Shown: piece after piece, positions 54,458 through 63,712 of the stretch
How the letters are laid out: every line of letters starts with the position of its first letter
Numbering within the stretch: position 1 is the stretch's first letter
Source: Maritimibacter dapengensis
GTDB taxonomy: Bacteria > Pseudomonadota > Alphaproteobacteria > Rhodobacterales > Rhodobacteraceae
DNA: 64,000 nucleotides
Direction of reading: 5' to 3'
Assembly (NCBI RefSeq): GCF_019218265.1
Contig: NZ_JAHUZE010000002.1
Span: 496,001-560,000, forward strand
Notes under the pieces: generated by a model
Seen by the model: only the letters and a program-made list of their open reading frames with translations
What the model was told of the DNA's origin: nothing
Database searches by the model: none
Position numbers and translations under genes: made by a program

Positions 54458-55195
54458 ATGCGCAACATTTCATTCGCCGGTGCCGCGCTGCTGCTCGCGG
54501 CCCCGGCTGTCGCCGAGGACGTGAGTTACAGCGTCGACGGTGAGACTTTCACCGGCTATTTCGCCAAGGCCGATGCGCCCAAGGGGCTGGTCCTGATTGC
54601 CCACGACTGGGACGGGATGACCGATTACGAACGCGAACGCGCCGACATGCTGGCCGAGATGGGCTATGACGCATTCGCGCTCGACATGTTCGGGGACGAC
54701 ACGCCGACCGACACGATGGATCATCGCATGGCCGCGACCGGCACGCTTTACGAGAACCGGGACCGGATGCGCGCCTTGATCGAGGCGGGCGTGTCGCAGG
54801 CGATGGAACGGTCGGAAGCTGATGCGATGGTGGTGACGGGCTATTGCTTCGGCGGGGCCGTGGCACTGGAAATGGCGCGCAGCGACATGGCCGACATGGC
54901 GGCGGGGTTCGCCACGTTTCACGGCGGGCTGTCCACGCCGGACGGGCAGGGCTGGGGCGGTGACGAGCCGCCGGTCATGGTGTTTCACGGCGGGGCGGAC
55001 ACGTCGATCACGATGGAGGATGTGGCGGGCTTCGCAACGGAGATGGAAGCGGCCGGCAATACTTACACCATCGAGGTCTATTCCAAGGCACCCCATGCCT
55101 TCACGGTGTTCGGATCGGACCGCTACCAGGAGCGCGCGGATGCCGCGTCCTGGGAGGCGTTCTCGGGCTTTCTGGCCGAACGGCTTTCGGGCTAA
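54458..55195 (+). CDS. Dienelactone hydrolase family protein, exported
   Basis: A 245-residue alpha/beta hydrolase. The N terminus is a Sec-type signal (AAPAVAED, cleavage near residue 19). The DLH signature is GYCFGGAVAL with nucleophile Cys130; Asp181 in FHGGADTSI and His213 in KAPHAFTVFGSDRY complete the triad. Canonical dienelactone hydrolases are cytoplasmic and act in chloroaromatic breakdown; this exported relative probably hydrolyses another ester or lactone. GGAGGA sits before the ATG, and no pathway genes adjoin it. An upstream GTG at 54431 is less likely because it would hide the signal peptide. Confidence 0.87.
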   Translation: MRNISFAGAALLLAAPAVAEDVSYSVDGETFTGYFAKADAPKGLVLIAHDWDGMTDYERERADMLAEMGYDAFALDMFGDDTPTDTMDHRMAATGTLYENRDRMRALIEAGVSQAMERSEADAMVVTGYCFGGAVALEMARSDMADMAAGFATFHGGLSTPDGQGWGGDEPPVMVFHGGADTSITMEDVAGFATEMEAAGNTYTIEVYSKAPHAFTVFGSDRYQERADAASWEAFSGFLAERLSG

Positions 55196-55281
55196 CGGCC
55201 CTGCTGCCTGACGGCGCCGTCTGTTTCCCCTACCGCGTGATTGCGATATCACGGCGGGCGGGGGCAGGCAGGAGAGGCGTC

Positions 55282-56022
55282 ATGCAGGGCATTTTCGTGG
55301 TCGGCACGGGCCGGTCGGGGACGCATTTCACGATCCGGTTGCTCGAAGGATTCTCGGGGGCGCATGACCCCCTGGCGGGGGTCGAGAACAACGCGGTCCT
55401 CATGGATATCGCCAAGGCCGCGATTCACCATCGGATGCCATCGGAGGCGACCGCGGATTACTACCGGCGGCAGATGCTTTACCTGAACGGCGTGTTCCTC
55501 GACCAGCACCACCCGAACCTGTTTTTCGTCGAACACTGGGCGGCAATGTTTCCGGGACTGGTGTTCCTCTACCCGGATCGGCCGGCCTATCAGGTCGTCG
55601 CTTCGATGCTGAGGCATGGGGGCGTGATGAGTTGGTATCGCCACGCGGGCGCGTGGCAGGACGACGCCAAGCCCCGCGTGCCTTTCCCGAACCGTTTCCT
55701 CGGGCTGGATCGGTTCGAAGACATCGAGGCGCTGCCGAAGCATTTGCTGTGCGCGCATCGGGTATTCGCCCACCGTCGCGCATTTCTGGACCGGGAGGAG
55801 GCCATGGGCGGTGCGTTGCGCCGGGTGGATTACGAGGCGCTGGTGGCGGACCCGGAGGGGGCATTTCGGCGGGTGTTTACAGAAGACGAGCAGGCGGCGC
55901 TGGGGGACTTCGAGCTTGTGGAGGAGCCTCGGGCAGGGTCGCTTAAGAAGTATCTCGATGTTCTGACCAAGGACCAGATCGACGAGATTGAGGCGTTGGA
56001 GGGGGCGGCGTTCGGGCGTTAG
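55282..56022 (+). CDS. Sulfotransferase family protein
   Basis: A 246-residue protein with the 5'-phosphosulfate loop VGTGRSGTHFTIRLLE (residues 7-22), the site that binds PAPS. The later segment FLYPDRPAYQVVASMLRHGGVMSWY is the 3'-phosphate region with conserved Arg. The acceptor may be a lipid, sugar or protein and is unknown. GGAGAGG precedes the ATG. Its stop codon overlaps the stop of the convergent chaC gene by four bases, so the two messages are antisense at their ends. Confidence 0.8.
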   Translation: MQGIFVVGTGRSGTHFTIRLLEGFSGAHDPLAGVENNAVLMDIAKAAIHHRMPSEATADYYRRQMLYLNGVFLDQHHPNLFFVEHWAAMFPGLVFLYPDRPAYQVVASMLRHGGVMSWYRHAGAWQDDAKPRVPFPNRFLGLDRFEDIEALPKHLLCAHRVFAHRRAFLDREEAMGGALRRVDYEALVADPEGAFRRVFTEDEQAALGDFELVEEPRAGSLKKYLDVLTKDQIDEIEALEGAAFGR

Positions 56023-56750
56023 CCGCTGTTGCCTCGCAACGCCACGACCCGCGCGTAGAGGTCTTCGACATAGGCATCGCGCACGTCGAGTTCGACGAGG
56101 TGCGCACGCAGGTTGTCCAGATAGGCGAAATTGCTGCCCAGGTCCCCTTCGGCAACGGCGATCATGCGGGCCTGATCCTCGATCGGGATATCCGGGACGA
56201 TGTTGTCCTTGGTGTGGTCGGCGACGAAGGTGAGCGCCGTCAGCGCGCCGAAATCGGTGGAGACCTCCACCCATGTCGGCACGTAGCCTTCGGCGATCAT
56301 TTCGCGTCGGAACAGCACGAAGGTTTCGTGTTCGATCCTGTCCTGGGCGATGCGAAAGGCCAGACCGTGACAGCCCGAACCGGCGCCGTTCGCGTCGATC
56401 CCGAGCATCAGTCCGGGTTGATCGGGCGACCCGCGCGCGCCGTCGTCCCACATGCAGAACGCCCGCGCATGGTCGGGCGTATGGGCGCGGCGCACCTCGG
56501 CGAAGATCATGGCGGGGTCCCACATGAGCGAGCCATAGGCGAAGACCCAGAGATCGCCGCCGCGGTGGTCGTCGATGACCGCCTTGCGGCCCGCTTCGCG
56601 AATGTCGTCCGGCGTGCGCCAGTCCGCCGGTTGCCCTGCCGCCACCAACCGCGCGTCAAGTTCGGCCAGGTCCAGATCGCGAAAGAACGAAGCATCCGCC
56701 GGGGCAATCCTGTCGCGCAGATTGGGGTGGTGGCGGAAGGGATCGTCCAT
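56019..56750 (-). CDS. chaC: ChaC-like gamma-glutamylcyclotransferase
   Basis: A 243-residue protein of the ChaC family, which cleaves glutathione to 5-oxoproline and Cys-Gly. WVFAYGSLMWDP (residues 68-79) is the substrate-binding YGSL motif; GLMLGIDANGAGSGCHGLAFRI and VPTWVEV lead to the domain centre, and DHTKDNIVPDIPIEDQA follows. The ATG overlaps the pepN stop by one base (TGATG), so the gene is read directly behind an aminopeptidase known in E. coli to accept Cys-Gly. The pair could salvage glutathione. The symbol is by family. Confidence 0.88.
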   Translation of the reverse strand: MDDPFRHHPNLRDRIAPADASFFRDLDLAELDARLVAAGQPADWRTPDDIREAGRKAVIDDHRGGDLWVFAYGSLMWDPAMIFAEVRRAHTPDHARAFCMWDDGARGSPDQPGLMLGIDANGAGSGCHGLAFRIAQDRIEHETFVLFRREMIAEGYVPTWVEVSTDFGALTALTFVADHTKDNIVPDIPIEDQARMIAVAEGDLGSNFAYLDNLRAHLVELDVRDAYVEDLYARVVALRGNSG

Positions 56751-59356
56751 CAGGCGTTTCTGATCCGGGTCACCATTTCGGTCGTGTCGCGGCTGAGGCC
56801 GTCGGTCGCAAGGATGCGGTCGAGTTCGGACTTGATAAGCCCTTGCCGGTCGGCGTCGTAGCGTTTCCACGTCTCGAACGCGCCGGACATGCGGGCGGTG
56901 ATCTGCGGGTTCAGCGGGTCGAGCCTGATGAGCCAGTCTGCGAGCAGGCGGTAGCCGGAGCCGTCTTTCTGGTGAAAGCCCGCCGGATGCCCTGCGAAGG
57001 CCCCGAAGACCGAGCGGAAGCGGTTCGGGTTCTTCATGGTGAATGCGGGGTCTTCGGTCAGGCGCTCGACGGTGGCTGCCGCGTCTTCGGGGTCGGCATG
57101 CATGATCTGGAGCATGAACCATTTGTCCATGACCAGCGCGTCGTCCTTCCAACGCTCGCGGAAGGTGGCGAGCGGGCCTTCGGCCTTACCCGCGTCCAGC
57201 AGGCAGGCCAGCGCGCCGAGGCTCAGGGTCATATTATCTGCGCGGTCCCATTGCGCTTGTGCAGCCTTGCCGCCGTCGAGCCGGGTGGCGAGTTTGAGAA
57301 GGCCCAGCCCGAGCGCCCGTTTGCCGGATTGTTCGGCGTTGGAGACGAACGGTTCGGTCACCTCCATATCCGCCATCAGCCGGGGCAGGAGGTCTTGCAG
57401 ATGTTCGGCGCGTGCCTGTTTCAGCGTTTCGGCGGCGTTGTGGATGGCATCTGGGTCCGGGGTCACTCCTGCGTCGAACAGGGTCTGGGCAAGGTCGTCT
57501 TCGCCCGGCATCTGGAGCGCGAGCGCCCGGAACGCCGGGTCCAGGTCGTCGTTGCGCAGCATGGTCGCAAGCGCGTCGAGGTAGAGCGATTGCGGCGTGT
57601 CTTCGCCTGTCACAAGGCCCACCAGCACCTCTTTCGCGAGCGACCGGCCCGCTTCCCAGCGATTGAAGGCGTCGGTGTCGTGGGCGAAGAGGAAGGCGCG
57701 TTCCTCTGGCGGGGTTTCACGGGTGAGGATCACCGGGGCCGAGAAATGGCGCAGGATCGAGGGGGTCGGGCGGTACGACAGGCCCTCGAACGTGAAGGTC
57801 TGGGTGCCTTCGGTCATTTCGAGCACTTTTGTCGCCTGCACCTCGTCTCCGTTGGGGCCGAGCAGGCCCACGGCGATGGGGATGAGGAAGGGTTCCTTCA
57901 CATCCTGACCCGGCGTGGGCGGAGTCGTCTGGGTGAAGGTGAGTTGATAGGTCCCGTCGTCCCAGTTCTCGGTCACGTCGAGGCGCGGGGTGCCCGCCTG
58001 CTTGTACCAGCGTTTGAACTGGGTGAGGTCGCGGCCCGTCGAATCCTGAAACACCGTGAGCCAGTCGTCGATGGTGCAGGCCTGTCCGTCGTGGCGGTCG
58101 AAATAGAGGTCGAGCGCCTTGCGGTAGGCGTCGTCGCCCACGAGCGTTTTCAGCATACGGATGATCTCGGCGCCTTTTTCGTAGATCGTCGCGGTGTAGA
58201 AATTGTTGATCTCGACGAAGCTGTCGGGCTGCACCTGATGCGCCAGCGGGCCGTTGTCCTCGCGGAACTGGCGGCCACGGAGCGCAATCACGTCCGAGAT
58301 ACGGGCCACGGCTTCGGAGCGGACATCGGCGGTGAAACTCTGGTCACGGAAGACCGTCAGCCCCTCTTTCAGCGACAGTTGAAACCAGTCGCGGCAGGTG
58401 ATGCGGTTGCCGGTCCAGTTGTGGAAATATTCATGCGCGATGATCGCCTCGATCCGCTCGAAATTCGCATCCGTGGAGGTTTCGGGCGAACAGAGCACGG
58501 CGGAGGTGTTGAAGATGTTCAGCCCCTTGTTCTCCATCGCGCCCATGTTGAAGTCGGACACGGCGACGATCTGGAAGATGTCGAGGTCGTATTCGCGGCC
58601 ATAGACCTCTTCGTCCCACTTCATCGACTTCTTGAGGGCTTCCATGCCGAAGGCGGTCTTGCCCTCGTCGCCGGGGCGAACCCAGAGTTTCAGGTCCACG
58701 TGTTTGCCGGACATCGTGGTGAAGCTGTCTTCGCGCGCGACGAGGTCACCTGCCACGAGCGCGAAGAGGTAAGCGGGCTTGGGCCATGGGTCGGTCCATT
58801 CGCACCAGCCGTCGCCTTCGCCGGTCGGGTTGCCGTTGGACAGCATCACGGGTTCGTCGCCCTCGATGCGGACGGTGAAGGGGGCCATGACGTCGGGGCG
58901 GTCGGGGTAGTAGGTGATCTTGCGGAAGCCTTCGGCCTCGCATTGCGTGCAGTACATCGGCTTAATTGCTGGCAGGCTATCGCGCCCACTCGCGTTGCTC
59001 TCTCCCACGTCCTGCGGCGACATGTAGAGACCTTCGAGCGCGGTGTTGTTCTTGGGGTCGATCTCGACCTCGGCTTCCCACACGAACGGGGCGTCCGGCA
59101 CGTCCGCCTCGATGCCGTTTTCGACATCGCGAACGTCGATATCGCTGCCATCGACACGTGAAGATATGAGTTTAAGTCCTTCGCCATGAAGGAAAAAGCG
59201 CTTGGACGCCGCGTCCGGGTTCGGGCGGAACGAAATGCGTGAGATCACGCGGGTCGCGGTCGGGTCCAGCCGGAAGGTGAGATGCACGTCGTCCACGAGG
59301 TAAGCGGGCGGCGTGTAGTCGGTCAGGTAGATCGGCTGCGGAGATGCGTCTTTCAT
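56750..59356 (-). CDS. pepN: Aminopeptidase N (M1 family)
   Basis: A broad-specificity zinc aminopeptidase of 868 residues, the proteobacterial PepN length. The exopeptidase motif GAMENKGLN lies near residue 271 and the zinc site HEYFHNWTGNRI near residue 308, with the second Glu in LSLKEGLTVFRDQ. The N-terminal beta domain and the long C-terminal helical domain are complete. It digests cytoplasmic peptides. AAGGTGAG precedes the ATG. It is the first gene of the pepN-chaC unit. Confidence 0.97.
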   Translation of the reverse strand: MKDASPQPIYLTDYTPPAYLVDDVHLTFRLDPTATRVISRISFRPNPDAASKRFFLHGEGLKLISSRVDGSDIDVRDVENGIEADVPDAPFVWEAEVEIDPKNNTALEGLYMSPQDVGESNASGRDSLPAIKPMYCTQCEAEGFRKITYYPDRPDVMAPFTVRIEGDEPVMLSNGNPTGEGDGWCEWTDPWPKPAYLFALVAGDLVAREDSFTTMSGKHVDLKLWVRPGDEGKTAFGMEALKKSMKWDEEVYGREYDLDIFQIVAVSDFNMGAMENKGLNIFNTSAVLCSPETSTDANFERIEAIIAHEYFHNWTGNRITCRDWFQLSLKEGLTVFRDQSFTADVRSEAVARISDVIALRGRQFREDNGPLAHQVQPDSFVEINNFYTATIYEKGAEIIRMLKTLVGDDAYRKALDLYFDRHDGQACTIDDWLTVFQDSTGRDLTQFKRWYKQAGTPRLDVTENWDDGTYQLTFTQTTPPTPGQDVKEPFLIPIAVGLLGPNGDEVQATKVLEMTEGTQTFTFEGLSYRPTPSILRHFSAPVILTRETPPEERAFLFAHDTDAFNRWEAGRSLAKEVLVGLVTGEDTPQSLYLDALATMLRNDDLDPAFRALALQMPGEDDLAQTLFDAGVTPDPDAIHNAAETLKQARAEHLQDLLPRLMADMEVTEPFVSNAEQSGKRALGLGLLKLATRLDGGKAAQAQWDRADNMTLSLGALACLLDAGKAEGPLATFRERWKDDALVMDKWFMLQIMHADPEDAAATVERLTEDPAFTMKNPNRFRSVFGAFAGHPAGFHQKDGSGYRLLADWLIRLDPLNPQITARMSGAFETWKRYDADRQGLIKSELDRILATDGLSRDTTEMVTRIRNA

Positions 59357-59469
59357 GGCTCACCTTTTCGGGAGGATGTGAACTGTAGCGGTTCTCCTGA
59401 CGTTATGTGTGTGACTGACGGGCTACAAGAGCAGGCCCGCGCAAACATAAGACGGGAAGGAACACAGAT

Positions 59470-59661
59470 ATGTCAGCACCCACCACCAATACGGAACGCG
59501 AAACGCGCCGCCATGCGCCCTCGCTTTTCGGCATCGCCATCGCGGTCTTGATCGGCGGGATCATGGGGGCGGCAATTACCTTCACCGCGATCGACCGTTC
59601 CGACGAGGTCGCGGCGGATCAGCCCGTCATGGGCGAAACCAACGATTCCACGACCAACTGA
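59470..59661 (+). CDS. Small single-span membrane protein
   Basis: A 63-residue protein with a polar, Thr- and Arg-rich head, one membrane segment (about residues 19-41, LFGIAIAVLIGGIMGAA) and an acidic tail. No family is recognised. AAGGAA lies before the ATG, and a strong terminator follows directly, which supports it as a real monocistronic gene. It is divergent from pepN. Confidence 0.65.
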   Translation: MSAPTTNTERETRRHAPSLFGIAIAVLIGGIMGAAITFTAIDRSDEVAADQPVMGETNDSTTN

Positions 59662-59669
59662 TTTCAGAC

Positions 59670-59710
59670 AGGCCCCGGCGAACCTCACCCAGCGCGTCGG
59701 GGCCTTTTTT
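59670..59710 (+). terminator. Intrinsic terminator after the small membrane protein gene
   Basis: AGGCCCCG (59670-59677) pairs perfectly with CGGGGCCT (59698-59705) over a 20-base loop, followed by TTTTT. It ends the small gene's transcript seven bases before the DUF2256 start codon, so DUF2256 needs either its own start or read-through. Confidence 0.85.
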
Positions 59711-59716
59711 ACGAAA

Positions 59717-59872
59717 ATGCCCCCGAAACCTGCCAGAAAGATGCGCAAGAAGGCCGATTTGCCGGTCAAGACCTGTGCGCGGTGTGGCCGTTCCTTCACG
59801 TGGCGGCGCAAATGGGCGCGGGTCTGGGACGAGGTGCGCTATTGCTCCAAGGCCTGTCGTCGCGCAGGGTAG
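59717..59872 (+). CDS. DUF2256 zinc-finger-like small protein
   Basis: A 51-residue basic protein, easily missed because of its size. It reads KKADLPVKTCARCGRSFTWR, then RKWARVWDEVRYCSKACRR, the complete DUF2256 pattern with four Cys as CxxC-x21-CxxxC, likely a small zinc finger. The function is unknown; in other bacteria the family occurs near DNA photolyase/cryptochrome-type or redox genes, a recollection not visible here. It starts just after the terminator at 59670, without a good ribosome-binding site. Confidence 0.85.
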   Translation: MPPKPARKMRKKADLPVKTCARCGRSFTWRRKWARVWDEVRYCSKACRRAG

Positions 59873-59956
59873 ACGAGCCAAGGTTTTTCGCTTGTTTCCT
59901 ATCGGAAACTTTCCTAAGCCCGGTGTGTTGTCGAACACTACTGAATCGGGGGGCTC

Positions 59957-62080
59957 ATGGAGCGTCGTGTCGAGCATTTTGGCCTGAAAATCGCACCGGA
60001 AATCGCATTGTTCGTGGAGACGCGGGCGCTTCCGAAGACCGGCGTGAAGGTGGACGATTTCTGGCGCGGCTTCGCGCAGATCGTCGAGGACCTGACGCCG
60101 AAAAACCGTGCGCTTCTTGCAAAGCGCGAGGAGATGCAGGCGCAAATCGACGCGTGGTATCGTGATGGCGGCGGCGATGTACCCGCGCAGAAGAGCTTTC
60201 TGGAAGAGATCGGCTATCTCGTGCCCGAGGGGGAGGCGTTCTCCATCGAGACGCAGAACGTGGACCCCGAGATCGCGACGATCGCCGGGCCTCAGCTTGT
60301 CGTGCCGATCACCAACGCACGTTATGCTTTGAACGCGGCCAACGCGCGGTGGGGGTCGTTATACGATGCGCTTTACGGCACTGATGCGATGGGCGATCTG
60401 CCGTCGGGCAAGGGGTATGACCCGGAGCGCGGTGCGCGCGTCATCGCCTGGGCCAAGGCGCATCTGGACGCGGTCGCGCCGTTGGCGAGCGGATCGTGGG
60501 CCGATGTTTCGGAATTGGCTGTCGAGGACGGGGGTCTCGTCCCGGCGCTGGCCGATCCGGCGCAATTCGTGGGGTATTCGAGCGAGTTGTGTGACCTGCA
60601 GGTGATCTTGCGCGTCAACGGGCTGCATATCGAGATTCTTGTCGATCCTTCGACCGACGTGGGCAAGCAAGACCCTGCCGGGATTGCCGACATCTGGCTT
60701 GAAAGCGCGACGTCCGCGATCATGGATTGCGAGGATTCCGTGGCCTGTGTCGATGGTGAGGACAAGGCGCTTGCCTATGACAACTGGCTTGGCCTGATGA
60801 AAGGCACCCTGACCGAAGAGGTCACAAAGGGGGGCAAGACCTTCACCCGCAAGCTGAACCCCGACAGCCCCTATCGGACGCCGGACGGGGGCGAGCTGGT
60901 CCTGAAGGGCCGCGCGCTCCTGCTTGTGCGCAACGTGGGCCATCTGATGACCAATCCGGCCATTCTGGACGCCAATGGCGACGAGGTGTTCGAGGGCATC
61001 ATGGACGCGATGATGACGACGCTCGCCTCGATGCACGACCTCGACCGCAAGGCGAATTCCGCGACCGGAAGTTTCTATGTCGTGAAGCCCAAGATGCATG
61101 GGCCGGAGGAAGTGGCGTTCGCGGATGAGCTGTTCACGCGGGTCGAAGAGGTGCTGGGCCTGCCGCGTTACACCGTGAAGCTCGGGATCATGGATGAGGA
61201 ACGGCGCACGAGCGTGAACCTCAAGGAATGTATCCGCGCCGCGAAACATCGCGTGGCGTTCATCAACACAGGGTTCCTCGACCGAACCGGTGACGAGATC
61301 CACACCGCGATGGAAGCCGGGCCGATGATCCGCAAGGGCGAGATGAAGAATTCCGCCTGGATCGCCTCCTACGAAGATCGGAACGTGGATATCGGGCTCG
61401 CTTGTGGCTTGAAGGGCCGGGCGCAGATCGGGAAGGGCATGTGGGCCATGCCGGACCGGATGGAAGCGATGCTGGAGGCCAAGATCGGGCATCCGAAGGC
61501 GGGGGCAAATTGCGCCTGGGTGCCGTCTCCGACCGCCGCCACGCTCCATGCCACGCATTATCACCGGGTCGATGTTGCCGACGTGCAGGACGAGATCGCC
61601 AAGGGCGGGCCGCGCGGGACGCTGGACGATCTTCTGACCGTGCCGCTCGCGGACGGGGCGAACTGGTCCGAGGACGAGGTGCGCGAAGAGATCGAGAACA
61701 ACGCGCAGGGCATTCTTGGCTACGTGGTGCGCTGGATCGACCACGGGGTCGGATGCTCCAAGGTGCCGGACATTCACGATGTGGGCCTGATGGAGGACCG
61801 CGCGACCTGTCGGATTTCATCTCAGGCGCTGGCCAATTGGCTGCACCACGGGGTCGTCAGCGAGGACGAGGTGATGGGTGCGATGCGCAAGATGGCCGAG
61901 GTCGTCGACCGGCAGAACGCGGACGATCCGACCTATGAGCCGATGGCGCCCGGTTTCGACGGGGTCGCGTTCAATGCGGCATGTGACCTTGTTTTCAAGG
62001 GGCGCGAGCAGCCGTCGGGTTATACCGAACCGGTGCTTCATGCCCGCCGGCTGGAGTTGAAAGCCTTGCGCCGGGGCTGA
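59957..62080 (+). CDS. glcB: Malate synthase G
   Basis: A 707-residue enzyme that condenses glyoxylate with acetyl-CoA to malate, supporting growth on two-carbon compounds and glycolate. The long G-type architecture is complete: [51 protein letters not shown] with the catalytic Arg and metal Glu, [18 protein letters not shown], and the catalytic C-terminal helix NWLHHGV. Isocitrate lyase is not in the window. The leader has a GTTTCC-tatc-GGAAAC inverted repeat at about 59895-59912 that could be a regulator site. It is probably monocistronic. Confidence 0.96.
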   Translation: MERRVEHFGLKIAPEIALFVETRALPKTGVKVDDFWRGFAQIVEDLTPKNRALLAKREEMQAQIDAWYRDGGGDVPAQKSFLEEIGYLVPEGEAFSIETQNVDPEIATIAGPQLVVPITNARYALNAANARWGSLYDALYGTDAMGDLPSGKGYDPERGARVIAWAKAHLDAVAPLASGSWADVSELAVEDGGLVPALADPAQFVGYSSELCDLQVILRVNGLHIEILVDPSTDVGKQDPAGIADIWLESATSAIMDCEDSVACVDGEDKALAYDNWLGLMKGTLTEEVTKGGKTFTRKLNPDSPYRTPDGGELVLKGRALLLVRNVGHLMTNPAILDANGDEVFEGIMDAMMTTLASMHDLDRKANSATGSFYVVKPKMHGPEEVAFADELFTRVEEVLGLPRYTVKLGIMDEERRTSVNLKECIRAAKHRVAFINTGFLDRTGDEIHTAMEAGPMIRKGEMKNSAWIASYEDRNVDIGLACGLKGRAQIGKGMWAMPDRMEAMLEAKIGHPKAGANCAWVPSPTAATLHATHYHRVDVADVQDEIAKGGPRGTLDDLLTVPLADGANWSEDEVREEIENNAQGILGYVVRWIDHGVGCSKVPDIHDVGLMEDRATCRISSQALANWLHHGVVSEDEVMGAMRKMAEVVDRQNADDPTYEPMAPGFDGVAFNAACDLVFKGREQPSGYTEPVLHARRLELKALRRG

Positions 62081-62115
62081 CCATGTCTCGGGATCGCACG
62101 CGATCCGGGACGGGA

Positions 62116-62511
62116 TCAGGCTTCGTAATCCTTGTCGGTGACATGTTCGAGCCACGTCACCGTCGAGCCGTCGACCGCTTCCTGAATCGCGATATGGGTC
62201 ATCGCGGTTTCTGAGGACGCGCCGTGCCAGTGTTTCTCGCCCGCGTCGAACCAGATCACGTCGCCGGGATGGATTTCCTCGACCGGTCCGCCGTCGCGTT
62301 GCACCCGCCCGCGGCCCTGCGTCACGATGAGGGTCTGACCGGCGGGGTGGGTGTGCCATGCGGTGCGCGCACCCGGTTCGAAGGTGACGAGCGCGCCGGC
62401 GGCGCGGCCCGGTGCCTCGGCGGTGAAAAGCGGATCGAGGCGCACCTGTCCGGTGAACCAGTCTGCGGGGCCCGCTTTCGACGGTGTGCTTCCAGCGCGG
62501 GTGATTTTCAT
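62116..62511 (-). CDS. Small cupin-domain protein
   Basis: A 131-residue single-domain cupin. [24 protein letters not shown] is motif 1 with two His and the Gly-rich turn, and [32 protein letters not shown] is motif 2 with a further His. The pattern matches the cupins annotated as carboxymuconolactone-decarboxylase-associated or hydroxynitrile-lyase-like, with Mn or Fe bound by His residues. The natural substrate is unknown. It is convergent with glcB and divergent from the hydrolase. Confidence 0.85.
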   Translation of the reverse strand: MKITRAGSTPSKAGPADWFTGQVRLDPLFTAEAPGRAAGALVTFEPGARTAWHTHPAGQTLIVTQGRGRVQRDGGPVEEIHPGDVIWFDAGEKHWHGASSETAMTHIAIQEAVDGSTVTWLEHVTDKDYEA

Positions 62512-62637
62512 AGGCGATCCCTTTGTCGATTGCCCACTCAGCGTGACGTGGGAGGCAGAGCGAGTCTACGTGAATCTCCGGTGTTGCCGTGATGGCGCCG
62601 GGGCGGCAGTCTGACCAGGCAACCGGAGGAGTGCGAG

Positions 62638-63693
62638 ATGTCGATACCAGTGATGACCGAGGCCCGCCGCGTCAAGAGCGCGCGGATGGAGACGCGGGTT
62701 CTGTTTGCGGGGCCTGAGGACGGGGTGCCTGTCGTTTTCATCCATGGCAACCTGTCGGCGGCGACGTGGTGGGAAGAGACCATGCTACGCCTGCCGGAGG
62801 GGTTCCGGGCGATCGCCCCCGATCTGCGCGCCTATGGCGAGGCCGACGACGCCGCCAAGGTCGATGCGACGCGGGGCATGAAGGATTTCTCGGACGATCT
62901 CGATGCGTTGATGGAGGAACTGGGCATCGCGGGGGCGCATATGGTCGGACATTCGCTCGGCGGCGCGGTGCTGTGGCAGATGCTGGCCGATCACCCGTCG
63001 CGTGTTCTGAGCGTCACGCAGGTGTGCCCCGGTGCGCCACAGGGGTTCGGGGCCTGCGGGCCGGATGGCGGGCCGGCGTTCCCGGACAATGCCGGGTCGG
63101 GTGGGGGTGCGGTGAACCCGGACCTGATCGCGCTCATGAAAGCCGGAGACCGGGGCGACGAGACGCCCAATCATATGCGTAACGTCCTGAATGCGTTCGT
63201 CTGGAAGCCGCCCTTCGTGCCGGAGCGGATGGAGGATATTCTCACATCGGCGCTGGCCCAGCACACGGGTGATGCCGATTATCCGGGCGATGCGACGTCG
63301 TCGGACAATTGGCCGGGGGCTGCGCCGGGCAAACTCGGCCCGATCAACGCGATGGCGCCGATCTACCAGTCCGATCCGCTCGGGTTCACGAAATCCGGGG
63401 CGAACGCGCCGATCCTGTGGATACGCGGGGCCGACGATCAGGTGGTGGCGGATGGATCGCTCTTTGACATGGGGACTCTGGGAGCGGCAGGCGCGGTGCC
63501 CGGGTGGCCAGGGGCCGATGTCATGCCGCCTCAACCGATGATCTCGCAGACTGAAGCGGCGCTCACCGTTTACGAAGGGCAGGGAGGTGACGTCGAGCGG
63601 GTTGTGCTGGACGATTGCGGCCATTCGCCTTACCTCGAGAAGCCAGAGGCGTTCGACGAGGCGTTCCACGCTTTCCTCGCGCGCCACGGCTGA
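62638..63693 (+). CDS. Alpha/beta-fold hydrolase
   Basis: A 351-residue hydrolase. The oxyanion region VVFIHGNLSAATWW comes first, the nucleophile elbow is MVGHSLGGAVLW with Ser106, the acid is probably Asp in IRGADDQVVADG, and the His lies in LDDCGHSPYLEKPEAF near residue 331. A long insert between residues 130 and 270 forms the cap. It may cleave an ester, lactone or epoxide; the substrate is unknown. GGAGGAG precedes the ATG. The GlcG/HbpS-like gene follows after 19 bases and is probably in the same operon. Confidence 0.88.
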   Translation: MSIPVMTEARRVKSARMETRVLFAGPEDGVPVVFIHGNLSAATWWEETMLRLPEGFRAIAPDLRAYGEADDAAKVDATRGMKDFSDDLDALMEELGIAGAHMVGHSLGGAVLWQMLADHPSRVLSVTQVCPGAPQGFGACGPDGGPAFPDNAGSGGGAVNPDLIALMKAGDRGDETPNHMRNVLNAFVWKPPFVPERMEDILTSALAQHTGDADYPGDATSSDNWPGAAPGKLGPINAMAPIYQSDPLGFTKSGANAPILWIRGADDQVVADGSLFDMGTLGAAGAVPGWPGADVMPPQPMISQTEAALTVYEGQGGDVERVVLDDCGHSPYLEKPEAFDEAFHAFLARHG

Positions 63694-63712
63694 ACCAACG
63701 GGAGGTAAGGAC

